Source: an uncultured Chitinophagaceae bacterium (GTDB lineage: Bacteria > Bacteroidota > Bacteroidia > Chitinophagales > Chitinophagaceae). From it: a DNA stretch of 64,000 nucleotides. Each line of letters starts with the position of its first letter. Positions within the stretch are counted from its first letter, which is position 1. Under the pieces are notes generated by a model. It had not been told where the DNA came from, searched no databases, and was given only the letters and a program-made list of their open reading frames with translations. The stretch lies in the NCBI GenBank assembly GCA_937862815.1, contig CALMED010000016.1, positions 28,821-92,820 of the forward strand, written 5' to 3'. Both the position numbers and the translations under genes were made by a program. Positions 26,182 through 35,483 of this stretch are shown in pieces.

Positions 26182-27807
26182 TCACACCTGGAACACCCCC
26201 ACCCGCAACGGATCCAGGTATGGGTTGTGATTAGCCGCGGCAATGCCTTCGCTGATCAGATGCCGCGTTTGCAGGGGATCGATGATGGCATCTACCCACA
26301 GGCGGGCCGCTGCATAGAAAGGTGTTGTTTGTGCATCGTAGCGGTTTTTGATGGTGGCCAGCAATTCCTGTTCCGCTTCGGACGTCAATTCCTTCCCTTT
26401 GGCTTTCATGGCCGCCACCTGGATCTGCAGCAAGGTGCGGGCTGCCTGGTCGCCACCCATCACCGCAATGCGGGCCGTGGGCCAGGCATAGATGAAGCGG
26501 GGATCGTAGGCCTTGCCACACATAGCATAGTTACCGGCGCCGTAGGAATTCCCTACAACAATGGTGAATTTAGGAACCACACTATTGGCCACGGCGTTCA
26601 CCATTTTTGCCCCGTCTTTGATGATACCCGCGTGCTCACTGCGGCTGCCCACCATGAAGCCGGTTACGTCCTGCAAAAACACCAGCGGAATCTTTTTCTG
26701 GTTGCAGTTGAGGATGAAGCGGGCCGCTTTATCGGCGCTGTCGTTATAAATAACGCCGCCCATCTGCATTTCACCTTTTTTGCTTTTAAGAACAAGCCGC
26801 TGGTTGGCCACAATGCCCACGGCCCATCCGTCAATGCGGGCGTAGCCGCAGAGGATGGATTTGCCGTACTCCTGCTTAAACTGGTCGAAATCGCTGTCGT
26901 CCACCAACCGTTCAATCACCTCCAGCATATCGTACGGCTTCCCGTCGGAGGGAAAAATTCCGTAAAGCTCCTCCGGGTTCTTACGGGGGGGTATTGGCGA
27001 AACACGGTCGAACCCCGCCAGCCTTGGAGCCCCCAACCGGCTCATAATCTTTTTAACTTCATCGAGGCACTCCTGCTCGGTGCTGAATTTATAGTCGGCG
27101 ATGCCGCTGATTTCGGTATGCGTTGCCGCGCCGCCCAGGGTTTCACTATCCACCTCTTCCCCGATGGCGGCTTTAACCAGGTAAGGACCCGCCAGGAAGA
27201 TGGAGCCGTTGCCTTCCACCATCAGCGTTTCGTCGCTCATGATGGGCAGGTAGGCGCCCCCTGCCACACAGGCGCCCATCACGGCCGCTATCTGGGTGAT
27301 GCCCATGGCACTCATGCGGGCATTGTTGCGGAAGATGCGGCCAAAATGTTCTTTATCGGGAAAAATTTCGTCCTGCATCGGCAGGTACACCCCGGCACTG
27401 TCCACGAGGTAGATGATGGGCAGGTGATTTTCCATGGCAATCTCCTGCAGACGCAGGTTTTTCTTGCCGCTGATGGGAAACCAGGCGCCGGCCTTCACGG
27501 TCTGGTCGTTGGCCACAAGCACACATTGCCGGCCGCTCACATAACCCACTCCGGCAACGGTACCGCCGGCCGGGCACCCCCCCTGTTCGGCGTACATATC
27601 GTAACCGGCAAAGGCGCCCATTTCCACAAAAGGCCGGTCTTTGTCACGCAGGTACTCAATCCGTTCGCGGGCAGTGAGTTTGTTGCGTTCCCGTTGCTTT
27701 TCAATGGCTTTTTTGCCACCCCCTTCGGCAATCTTTTCAAGCCGTTTCCGCATCTCGGAAAGCGCCAGGCGCATGGCATCGTCATTTTTGTTGAAGCGTA
27801 GATCCAT
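26182..27807 (-). CDS. acyl-CoA carboxylase carboxyltransferase (beta) subunit, methylcrotonyl-CoA type
   Basis: Carboxyltransferase subunit of a biotin-dependent acyl-CoA carboxylase, moving CO2 from carboxybiotin to an acyl-CoA. The 541 residues span the two crotonase-like halves: YDMYAEQGGCPAGGTVAGVG, VDSAGVYLPMQDEIFPD, AVMGACVAGGAYLPIMSDE, and C-terminal VFLQDVTGFMVG and NSYGAGNYAMCGKAYDP. This set most resembles the methylcrotonyl-CoA (leucine degradation) beta subunit. No biotin or alpha subunit is seen nearby. The start 27807 gives MDLRFNKNDD; a frame opening at 27864 adds non-family residues. Confidence 0.85.
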   Translation of the reverse strand: MDLRFNKNDDAMRLALSEMRKRLEKIAEGGGKKAIEKQRERNKLTARERIEYLRDKDRPFVEMGAFAGYDMYAEQGGCPAGGTVAGVGYVSGRQCVLVANDQTVKAGAWFPISGKKNLRLQEIAMENHLPIIYLVDSAGVYLPMQDEIFPDKEHFGRIFRNNARMSAMGITQIAAVMGACVAGGAYLPIMSDETLMVEGNGSIFLAGPYLVKAAIGEEVDSETLGGAATHTEISGIADYKFSTEQECLDEVKKIMSRLGAPRLAGFDRVSPIPPRKNPEELYGIFPSDGKPYDMLEVIERLVDDSDFDQFKQEYGKSILCGYARIDGWAVGIVANQRLVLKSKKGEMQMGGVIYNDSADKAARFILNCNQKKIPLVFLQDVTGFMVGSRSEHAGIIKDGAKMVNAVANSVVPKFTIVVGNSYGAGNYAMCGKAYDPRFIYAWPTARIAVMGGDQAARTLLQIQVAAMKAKGKELTSEAEQELLATIKNRYDAQTTPFYAAARLWVDAIIDPLQTRHLISEGIAAANHNPYLDPLRVGVFQV

Positions 27808-27956
27808 ATGGCAGATGGGTTTGGTTACCCTGCTGCAAGTTAAGGGTAAAAGTGGGTGTAACAACCATAGGTTGCAGCCGTGCTTGTGTTTAAGATGGGA
27901 TCTATAAATGCGGGTAACAGCCGCTGCTTCCGCATCGGATGGGCTATCTTTAAACC

Positions 27957-30380
27957 ATGAAGATCTTCCCGCATTGTTACGAACTTTGGATGGCTGTAGT
28001 CTTCCTCCTTTTGACTACCTCCCTCACGGCCCAACGTGTTCGCATCAACATCGATGAGGACTGGCGATTCCGGTTGGGACACGCAGCCGACCCGCAACAG
28101 GATTTCCAGTACGGTATTCCCTCCCTGTTTGCCAAGAGCGGTAAAGGCGCCGGCACACCGGTGGATCCCCGCTTCAACGACAGCAGCTGGCGCTCCCTGC
28201 AGTTGCCGCACGACTGGGCCGTGGAGTTGCCCTTTGTATACAAAGACGACTTCGACCTGCAATCGCATGGCTACCGGCCGGTCGGTGGCCTCTTCCCGCA
28301 AAATAGCATCGGCTGGTACCGCAAACGGTTCAACGTCCCTTTGCCTGATTCCGGAAACCGCTTCTCATTGCAATTTGATGGAGCATTCCGCAATGCGGAT
28401 TTCTGGCTCAACGGTTACTACCTGGGCAGGAACGCCAGCGGTTATACAGGAGTAACCTGGGACATCACCGACTACATCCATTGGGGTAGTGAAAACGTTG
28501 TGACCGTTCGGGTAGACGCTTCGCAGTACGAAGGCTGGTTCTACGAGGGCGCCGGTATCTACCGGCATGTATGGCTGTTGCAGCATGCCCCCGTGTACCT
28601 CCCCGCGGAAGAACTGTTTGTGTACAGCCGCCTGCAGGGACCGGCGGCGGCTACCGTAACGGTGGAAGCAACCCTCACCAACGCTACCGGCTTTGTGCAG
28701 CAGCTGCAGGCAGAAGCGGAATTGCTGGAGCGGGATGGGCGACCAGTGGTCGCCACAGACCAGCCTGTAACTGCCCCCCCCTACGGCAACGCCTCCTTCC
28801 GCCTGGAGCTGCCCGTGCAACAACCCCGCCGCTGGTCGCTGGACGACCCCTACCTCTACCGGGTACGGGTGCGTTTGCGCACCCCGGACGGCCGGGTAGT
28901 GGATGAACAGCTCTTCCGCTTCGGCATCCGCAGCATTGAGATCCGCCCCAATGGCGTATTCCTTAACGGACAACACGTAAAAATCAAAGGCGTAAACAAC
29001 CACCAGGATCATGCGGGTGTAGGCGCCGCGCTGCCCGACTACCTGCACTATTACCGCGTGCGCCTTACCAAGGAACTGGGTGCCAACGCCTGGCGCAGCA
29101 GTCACAACGCCGCCGCCCCCGAACTGCTCGATGCCTGCGACAGCCTGGGTCTGCTGGTGATGGACGAACAGCGCCTGCTCAACAGCAGCCCGGAGTACCT
29201 CGGCCAGTGGGAATGGCTGATCAAACGGGGCCGCAACCGCGCCTGCATCTTTATGTGGTCCATTGGCAACGAAGAAGGCTGGCTGCAGACCACCAGCGTG
29301 GGCAAGCGCATCGCCCAGACCCTCCTGCAGCGCCAGCAGGCACTCGACCCGACCCGTACAAGCACCTACGCGGCCGATCTGCCCAATGTATTCCACGGAA
29401 TCAACGAAGTGATTCCCGTGCGGGCCTTCAACTACCGCGAATATGCCGTAGCCGATTACCACCGCGATCATCCGCAACAACCCATCATCGGTACCGAGAT
29501 GGGCAGCACCGTCACCACGCGGGGTATTTACGCTACCGACAGCGTGCGGGGTTACCTGCCCGACCAGGACATTACCTTCCCCTGGTGGGCCAGTACCGCC
29601 GAAACCTGGTGGAAGCTGTGCGCTCCCAACGACTTCTGGCTGGGTGGTTTCATCTGGACCGGCTTCGACTACCGCGGCGAACCGACTCCCTTCTCCTGGC
29701 CCAACGTGAACTCCCACTTCGGCATCATGGACGTGTGCGGCTTCCCGAAAAATATTTACTACTACTACCAGTCGTGGTGGACCAACCGCGACGTACTGCA
29801 TCTCTCCCCCCACTGGAACTGGCCGGGTAAAGAAGGACAGGTGGTGGACGTGTGGGTAAACAGCAATGCACAGACCGTTGAACTCTTTCTCAATGGTAAA
29901 AGCCTGGGCAAAAAAAACATGCCGGTGAATGGCCACCTGCGCTGGCAGGTAATATACCGGCCGGGAGTACTCAAAGCCGTGGCCTACAAAAACGGAAAAC
30001 GGCTGGAAGTCAGCCAGGTTACCACCGGCCCTGCTCACCGGCTGGAACTCACACCCGACCGCACAATACTCAACGCCGACGGACGGGATGCCACGGTGGT
30101 GAATGTAACCGTAGTGGACCGCAACGGCCGCCCCGTACCGGATGCGAACCTACCGGTGCAACTGGAACTTCAGGGCGCGGGCCGCATCATCGGCGTGGGC
30201 AACGGCGATCCCAGCTGCCACGAAGCAGATGTGGTGCTGAACGGTAACTGGCAGCGCAGCCTCTTCAACGGCAAATGCCAGGTGATCCTGCAAACGGAAA
30301 AAGGTGAACCCGGTACCGTAACCCTGCTGGCCCGCTCGGAAGGGCTGCAAACAGCAACTTTACTACTCCACACACAATAA
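27957..30380 (+). CDS. GH2 beta-galactosidase-like secreted glycosidase
   Basis: An 807-residue glycoside hydrolase family 2 protein with an N-terminal signal peptide (hydrophobic LWMAVVFLLLTTSLTAQ, cleaved near residue 25). Jelly-roll sugar-binding, immunoglobulin-like and TIM-barrel domains follow. The acid/base is E439 in SIGNEEGW and the nucleophile E514 in IIGTEMGS. Members hydrolyse terminal beta-galactosides or related sugars of plant or animal polysaccharides. The next gene starts in its stop codon (1-bp overlap), so the two are translationally coupled. Confidence 0.9.
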   Translation: MKIFPHCYELWMAVVFLLLTTSLTAQRVRINIDEDWRFRLGHAADPQQDFQYGIPSLFAKSGKGAGTPVDPRFNDSSWRSLQLPHDWAVELPFVYKDDFDLQSHGYRPVGGLFPQNSIGWYRKRFNVPLPDSGNRFSLQFDGAFRNADFWLNGYYLGRNASGYTGVTWDITDYIHWGSENVVTVRVDASQYEGWFYEGAGIYRHVWLLQHAPVYLPAEELFVYSRLQGPAAATVTVEATLTNATGFVQQLQAEAELLERDGRPVVATDQPVTAPPYGNASFRLELPVQQPRRWSLDDPYLYRVRVRLRTPDGRVVDEQLFRFGIRSIEIRPNGVFLNGQHVKIKGVNNHQDHAGVGAALPDYLHYYRVRLTKELGANAWRSSHNAAAPELLDACDSLGLLVMDEQRLLNSSPEYLGQWEWLIKRGRNRACIFMWSIGNEEGWLQTTSVGKRIAQTLLQRQQALDPTRTSTYAADLPNVFHGINEVIPVRAFNYREYAVADYHRDHPQQPIIGTEMGSTVTTRGIYATDSVRGYLPDQDITFPWWASTAETWWKLCAPNDFWLGGFIWTGFDYRGEPTPFSWPNVNSHFGIMDVCGFPKNIYYYYQSWWTNRDVLHLSPHWNWPGKEGQVVDVWVNSNAQTVELFLNGKSLGKKNMPVNGHLRWQVIYRPGVLKAVAYKNGKRLEVSQVTTGPAHRLELTPDRTILNADGRDATVVNVTVVDRNGRPVPDANLPVQLELQGAGRIIGVGNGDPSCHEADVVLNGNWQRSLFNGKCQVILQTEKGEPGTVTLLARSEGLQTATLLLHTQ

Positions 30381-32965
30381 TGCATGGTATGTCTTCAAAG
30401 ATTCTTATTCTTCTGTCAGCCTGCCTGTTGCTGAGTATCCTGAGCAGCACCGCACAAAACAAACGTACGGCCTATGTGGACCCCAACGGTGTCCTCCGCT
30501 GGAATAAAACACGGGAAGAAGTGCGGGGCTTTGGCGTAAACTATACCCTTCCTTTTGCCTACGCCTACCGCAACGCGGTGAAAAAAGGCTGGAACCCGGA
30601 GCAGCTGATTGATGAAGATGTCTATCATTTTGCCCGGCTGGGTTTCGACCTGTTCCGGGTACATGTTTGGGACTGCGAAATCAGCGATACCCTGGGTAAC
30701 CTGTTAAAGAACGAGCACCTGCGGTTGTTTGATTACCTCGTCAGGCAGCTGAAGGACCGCAACATACAACTCATCATCACCCCCATCGCCTTCTGGGGCA
30801 ACGGCTGGCCGGAGCCCGATGAAGCAACACCGGGTTTCTCCACCAGATATGGGAAAGACAGCTGCCTGACGAACCCGGCAGCCATACGGGCGCAGCAGAA
30901 CTATCTGTCTCAGTTCCTGCAGCACGTGAATCCCTACACCGGTCTCGCATATAAAGACGACGACGCGGTCATCGCCTTCGAAATCAGCAACGAACCCCAC
31001 CACCGCGAACCCCTGGCCACCGTGCGCAACTTCATCAACAGCATGGTGGCAACCATGCGTAAGACCGGCTGCAAAAAGCCCATCCTCTATAACACGAGTC
31101 ACAGCCTGCAAAGCGCCGATGCGTATTTCAGTTCGGCCAGCCAGGGCGGTACGTTTCAGTGGTACCCTACGGGACTCGGCGCCCGGCACGAGTTGGGCGG
31201 TAACCTCTTGCCCCTGGTGGACCGTTACCCCCTGCCCTACCTGCAGCATCCCGGCTTCCGGAAACAAGCGAAAATTGTGTACGAGTTTGATGCGGCCGAT
31301 GTAGGTCGCTCCTACATCTACCCGGCCATGGTCCGCAGCTTCCGCACGGCCGGCCTGCAATTGGCTACGCATTTTGCGTACGACCCCACCTATTCGGCCT
31401 ATGCCAATACCGAATACGGTACCCATTACATGAACCTGCTGTACACCCCGCAGAAAGCCCTGGCGCTGAAAATCTGCGGTGAAGTATTCCGCAACCTTCC
31501 GCTGTACAAACAATATGGATCGTACCCGGCCGATACCCTGTTTGGCCCGTTCCGGGTGAGTTATGCGGAAGACCTGGCCGAGATGGTATCGGCCGATAAG
31601 TTTTTCTACACCAATCATACGGGGACCCGGCCTGCTCAACCGGAGCAACTACGCGAAATTGCCGGCTGGGGTCATTCGCCGCTGGTACAATACGATGGTA
31701 CCGGCGCTTATTTTCTCGACAAACTGGCCGATGGGGTGTGGCGTCTCGAACTGCTGCCCGATGCCATCTCCCTGCGGGATCCGTTTGGACGCACCAGCCT
31801 GGAACAGGTGGTGACGGCCCTGCACCGGAAAACCCGCTCGATACAGGTTTCGCTGCCCTGCCTGGGCCCGACCTTTTCCATCGCCGCCATCAGCCGGGAT
31901 GGGTTCCGGCCGCTGGCAGTGGCACAGGAGGGGAAAACCAAGCTCACACCCGGCGTGTACCTGCTGACCAGAGAGTTGGGGCTGCAACTCCCCGATCCCG
32001 GTAAGCAGTTGCAGGCATTCCGGCTGTTTGAAACCGCCCATTTCCCGGTTGATCTCAAAGGTGTGGCGGTGCGGCACGAAGCGCCCTCCGGCGCAACAGC
32101 CGGGGCCGATCTCCGGCTGGAGGCTACCGTGGCAGGTGAAGAGGACCCGGAGCAGGTGGAGGTGTACCTCCGCACACCGGGGGCATGGTTCCGCTCCGTG
32201 CCCATGGAGCGGATGCACGGCTTCAGATACCGTGTTCTTCTGCCGGCGAAGGAACTGCAGGAAGGTTACCTCGAGTACTACCTGGTGGTGAAAGCCGGTG
32301 GCAAGCAATGGACCTACCCGGGAGGAAGCCGGCAACACCCCTCACAATGGGATTACACCGGCGAAAAACCGTACCGGGTACCGGTACTGACACCGGAAGC
32401 ACCGGTGTATCTATTTGAGGCAGCAACCGATTCCGATCAACTGCTGCGTGAATGGCGGCGGGGCATCCGGCTTGTACCCAGGGAAGAGCCCGGCCTGGAA
32501 GTTGAACTGGAAACACTGGAATGGAAAGACCCCGAAAACCCGGCAGCCGTGCAGCCGCTGGATTATTCGATGCGGTATTTTTTTGGCCGGAAAACAGCCG
32601 GGCAACAGGCGGGCTTGCAGGAAAAATCCACCCTGGTGATCCGGGCACAGTCGGGTGCCGGGCGTGAACTGCCCCTGCAGTTGTCGCTGGTAAACCGGGA
32701 AGGGGCAGCCTTTGGAGCCATTGTACGTTTAAACCCCGGGCAACAGGAATACAGGATTCCCCTCAACTTATTGCGGCGGGTTCCCCTGGTGCTGCTACCC
32801 CGGCCCTATCCCACGTTTCTCCCCTATTATTTTGAAAGCGGATCGGTTGCTCCCTTCCGGTTGGAAGAGGCAGAAAGTGTTCAGTTCTCGGTTGGGCCGG
32901 CCTTGCCGGAAAGCGAAGCGCGGCAACCGGTGCGGTTCCGGTTGGTGTGGGTGCGGTTGGAATGA
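30380..32965 (+). CDS. secreted GH5-like (clan GH-A) glycoside hydrolase with C-terminal extension
   Basis: An 861-residue protein with a signal peptide (ILILLSACLLLSILSSTAQ). Residues about 30-400 read as a clan GH-A TIM barrel, with the acid/base E205 in FEISNEPHH and the nucleophile E302 in IVYEFDAADVG. The C-terminal 450 residues are beta-rich and not recognised. Exact family (GH5 or a relative) is uncertain. The first ATG overlaps the GH2 stop by 1 bp; an ATG at 30389 is an alternative. The pair probably degrades one glycan together. Confidence 0.78.
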   Translation: MHGMSSKILILLSACLLLSILSSTAQNKRTAYVDPNGVLRWNKTREEVRGFGVNYTLPFAYAYRNAVKKGWNPEQLIDEDVYHFARLGFDLFRVHVWDCEISDTLGNLLKNEHLRLFDYLVRQLKDRNIQLIITPIAFWGNGWPEPDEATPGFSTRYGKDSCLTNPAAIRAQQNYLSQFLQHVNPYTGLAYKDDDAVIAFEISNEPHHREPLATVRNFINSMVATMRKTGCKKPILYNTSHSLQSADAYFSSASQGGTFQWYPTGLGARHELGGNLLPLVDRYPLPYLQHPGFRKQAKIVYEFDAADVGRSYIYPAMVRSFRTAGLQLATHFAYDPTYSAYANTEYGTHYMNLLYTPQKALALKICGEVFRNLPLYKQYGSYPADTLFGPFRVSYAEDLAEMVSADKFFYTNHTGTRPAQPEQLREIAGWGHSPLVQYDGTGAYFLDKLADGVWRLELLPDAISLRDPFGRTSLEQVVTALHRKTRSIQVSLPCLGPTFSIAAISRDGFRPLAVAQEGKTKLTPGVYLLTRELGLQLPDPGKQLQAFRLFETAHFPVDLKGVAVRHEAPSGATAGADLRLEATVAGEEDPEQVEVYLRTPGAWFRSVPMERMHGFRYRVLLPAKELQEGYLEYYLVVKAGGKQWTYPGGSRQHPSQWDYTGEKPYRVPVLTPEAPVYLFEAATDSDQLLREWRRGIRLVPREEPGLEVELETLEWKDPENPAAVQPLDYSMRYFFGRKTAGQQAGLQEKSTLVIRAQSGAGRELPLQLSLVNREGAAFGAIVRLNPGQQEYRIPLNLLRRVPLVLLPRPYPTFLPYYFESGSVAPFRLEEAESVQFSVGPALPESEARQPVRFRLVWVRLE

Positions 32966-33014
32966 TGAGGGCAGCCTTCAGCGAAAATATAGAAGTTATT
33001 CCTGAGTTACAGAT

Positions 33015-33407
33015 TCAATCATTCCATTGCTGCTTCTCCTGAGTTCTTTTTTTATGGAATGCATCGCTAATGTTTGTTGCTGCTTCATCGCTAAAGAGTC
33101 CGCCAACACAGTTAATGAGGCTGTAAGCATCCAATTCAGCAAAAAGACGGGCGTTGTCAACGATATCCGCATCCGGATTAAACAAGTCGGGAAACCCATC
33201 AACCTCTGCCGGTTCGCTGTCATTTGAAATAAAATCCAGCACGAGAATTTCAGGAATATCTGGCAGCTGTGCAAAAAGCATTTCAAGGTAGGCGGCGTTT
33301 TCCCCCTGGCAGTACTTGATAGAAAGCAGATCCGGGTTTAATGCACCGGGGTACATACGTTGAAACTGTTGCAACATTTCAAGCTTTTGCGGTTCGGGTC
33401 TATTCAT
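33015..33407 (-). CDS. hypothetical acidic protein
   Basis: A 130-residue acidic protein of no family I recognise. Regular helix-like stretches (ENAAYLEMLFAQLPDIPEILVLDFISND) and hydrophobic spacing make it look real. The neighbourhood is AT-richer than the rest of the window (roughly mid-40s % GC by eye against high-50s), hinting at separate origin. The ATG at 33407 is used; the frame opens further to 33437. A minus-strand frame of 96 codons in a different phase (32996-33286) was judged a shadow. Confidence 0.55.
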   Translation of the reverse strand: MNRPEPQKLEMLQQFQRMYPGALNPDLLSIKYCQGENAAYLEMLFAQLPDIPEILVLDFISNDSEPAEVDGFPDLFNPDADIVDNARLFAELDAYSLINCVGGLFSDEAATNISDAFHKKRTQEKQQWND

Positions 33408-33528
33408 ATAAATTTCTTCAATGAATACTGTTAACACAAAATAGTATTCCTACCCGAAATTTACCCGGAAAAATATAAGTGTGCGTTAAAAAAAAATCCA
33501 ATCATGAACATGACTGGATGTTTGCCGG

Positions 33529-33898
33529 TGGAGCTGAGGGGAATCGAACCCCTGTCCAAACACATTCTCCAAACGCTTTCTACATGTTTATTTCCGGATT
33601 ACTTGTCGGCGGACGGCAGGACCGGAACAAACCAATCGCCCGCTTAGCTGGATGGGTCTTTTGCAACCGGCACAGCCTGGGGTTGCAGCAACCTGTTTTC
33701 TTTTTGAGTCGGCGGCGGAACACGGTAACAGGTCTACCTGTTCGGCGGCCCGAATGACTGGCTAATTATCAATTAGGCAGCCATGGCATACTGAGTATTG
33801 CCATTTGTAGTTTGAGCATTCAGATTTACGTGCGAATGACACAACACACGACATGCTTACACGTTCAAAGATCTATGCTGTCAAATCCAGGCAGCCCC
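33529..33898 (-). ncRNA. ssrA: transfer-messenger RNA (tmRNA)
   Basis: A 370-nt gene. Acceptor stem GGGGCTG (5', 33892-33898) pairs with CAGCTCC (3', 33530-33536), followed by discriminator A and the usual TTCGATTCC T-arm, the conserved tRNA-like 3' end. The tag-encoding frame on the minus strand (33773-33802) reads GNTQYAMAA then TAA after a resume codon GGC. It rescues stalled ribosomes and tags the nascent peptide. CCA is not fully encoded (ACCG). The promoter is just upstream. Confidence 0.95.
33773..33802 (-). other. tmRNA tag reading frame
   Basis: Ten codons including stop within ssrA: GGC resume codon, then NTQYAMAA and TAA. The C-terminal YAMAA is the usual hydrophobic degradation signal for ClpXP-type proteases. 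Confidence 0.8.
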
Positions 33899-33912
33899 GG
33901 AATTTTCAACTC

Positions 33913-33920
33913 CAAAAATA
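33913..33920 (-). promoter_or_regulatory. -7 element of ssrA
   Basis: On the minus strand TATTTTTG (perfect TAnnTTTG) ends 14 nt before the mature tmRNA 5' end. It overlaps the region just downstream of the rseP terminator. Confidence 0.65.
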
Positions 33921-33924
33921 CAAT

Positions 33925-33954
33925 TAAAAAAGGAAGGAGCCATGACCCCTTCCT
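33925..33954 (-). terminator. terminator of rseP
   Basis: On the minus strand AGGAAGGGG, loop TCATGG, CTCCTTCCT then a T-run: an 8-9 bp stem about 80 nt beyond the rseP stop and just ahead of the tmRNA promoter. Confidence 0.75.
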
Positions 33955-34035
33955 CATTTAACAATTTCAGGTTCAAAAAAGTGCCAAGTCATTCAACTTA
34001 CACGGAAACCTTAAGCTTAAAACTTATAACTTCCC

Positions 34036-35403
34036 CTACCGGTTCCACCCAAACAAATCATTTCCGTTGGCATAGATGAGCAATCCAAAGAGGAGGATCA
34101 TCCCCACCACCTGGGCGTATTCAAGAAACTTCTCGCTGGGCTTGCGGCGGGTGATCATTTCAACGAGTGTAAAAAGCACATGTCCTCCGTCGAGCGCCGG
34201 AATGGGCAGCAGGTTCATGAAAGCCAGTATGATGCTGAAAAAGGCGGTGATGTTCCAGAAACTCTCCCAATCCCATACGGCGGGAAAGATGGAACCCATG
34301 CTTTTAAATCCGCCGATGCCTTTGTACGCGCCGGTATCGGGGTTGAGGATGAGTCGGAACTGGTCTACATAAAACTTCAGCTTTTCCACCGACTTGTTTA
34401 CGCCGGCCGGGAGCGCTGCCAGCAGACTGTATTTTTTACGTTCCACCTGCAATACACCCATCTTTTCGTATTCTTCGTTGCTGAGAATGCCGATGCCGAT
34501 CTTCCCCTCTTCACTTACCAGCGATGTGAGCGTGAGCAATTCCTGGTTGCGTTCAACTGTTAGTGCCACGGAGGCGCCTTTTTTCTGCGCTATCAGCGGA
34601 GAAAGCTCATCAAAAAAGGCAACCGTAACCGAATCCACCCCGATTATTTTATCGCCCGGCAACAGACCCGCCCGCTGGGCCAGTGTGGTATCCTTGGGCG
34701 AGAAAGCACCCACCACCGCCGGCACCCGGGGCATGAGCATGAGTCCGCGTTTGCGCTTACTTTCCACCAGCTTTTCAATGAGGTTCACCGGCAGGTCAAT
34801 GCGCTGTTGTACACCACCCCGCTCCACGGTGAGATGGGTGCCGGTGAGCACCGCCGCGTTGAGATTTTCGAAATAATCCACCGGCCGGTCGTTGATGGTA
34901 AGAATCTTATCGCCGTTGCGCAGACCAATTTCATGCATGAGACTGTCGGTGATCCACACCCCGTTCTTAACACTGTCCATGGGCGTTTTCTTCTCGCCCC
35001 ATACAAACAGGATCATGGCATAGATGAGGAAGGCTAACAAGACGTTCACCGTAACACCGCCGATCATGATGATCAGGCGCTGCCAGGCGGGTTTGCTGCG
35101 AAACTCCCAGTCCTGCGGCTGTTTCTTCATAGCTTCCTTGTCCATGCTCTCATCAATCATCCCGGCAATTTTTACATAGCCACCCAGGGGTAGCCAGCCA
35201 ATGCCATACTCCGTGTCGCCCACCTTCTTTTTAAAGAGCGCAAACCAGGGATCAAAAAAGAGATAGAATTTCTCCACCCGGCATTTGAACCAGCGGGCGG
35301 TGATATAATGACCAAATTCATGAAAGATGATCAGGATGGAAAGCGACAACAGCAGTTGACCTGCCTTGATGCCAAACTCACCCCAGTTGATATCCAGCAA
35401 CAT
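34036..35403 (-). CDS. rseP: RseP-type site-2 intramembrane metalloprotease
   Basis: Membrane zinc protease that cleaves anti-sigma factors and signal-peptide remnants in the envelope-stress response. The 455 residues have HEFGH (28-32) in TM1, the family loop GIGWLPLGGYVKIAGM, two tandem PDZ domains (about 150-310) with GDKIL and GDKII sequences, and the second metal site LDGGHVLF near the end, followed by two more helices. dxr lies 80 bp upstream on the same strand, an arrangement common in this phylum. Confidence 0.93.
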   Translation of the reverse strand: MLLDINWGEFGIKAGQLLLSLSILIIFHEFGHYITARWFKCRVEKFYLFFDPWFALFKKKVGDTEYGIGWLPLGGYVKIAGMIDESMDKEAMKKQPQDWEFRSKPAWQRLIIMIGGVTVNVLLAFLIYAMILFVWGEKKTPMDSVKNGVWITDSLMHEIGLRNGDKILTINDRPVDYFENLNAAVLTGTHLTVERGGVQQRIDLPVNLIEKLVESKRKRGLMLMPRVPAVVGAFSPKDTTLAQRAGLLPGDKIIGVDSVTVAFFDELSPLIAQKKGASVALTVERNQELLTLTSLVSEEGKIGIGILSNEEYEKMGVLQVERKKYSLLAALPAGVNKSVEKLKFYVDQFRLILNPDTGAYKGIGGFKSMGSIFPAVWDWESFWNITAFFSIILAFMNLLPIPALDGGHVLFTLVEMITRRKPSEKFLEYAQVVGMILLFGLLIYANGNDLFGWNR

Positions 35404-35483
35404 ACACGATCAGGGTTTATTTTATGGAAGTGCAAATATCCGGGAATTCGGAGAGAACGTTTTGCCAAATTTGTACAACCCGA

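Noticed and set aside
28365..30038. Long open frame on the strand opposite the GH2 glycosidase (about 557 codons); similar long antisense frames lie over etfA, the carboxylase subunit, the GH3-type protein and dnaE
   Set aside because: High GC at third codon positions leaves the reverse frames free of stops. Their products have no recognisable motifs, while the sense frames carry full catalytic signatures.
32996..33286. Alternative minus-strand frame of 96 codons over the orphan gene
   Set aside because: Basic, cysteine- and leucine-rich with no periodicity; the longer acidic frame in the same region looks more protein-like. Neither has a known family, so the choice is moderate.
33479..33757. 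Plus-strand open frame across the tmRNA 3' half
   Set aside because: It lies inside the structured tmRNA gene on the opposite strand and has no protein-like pattern.
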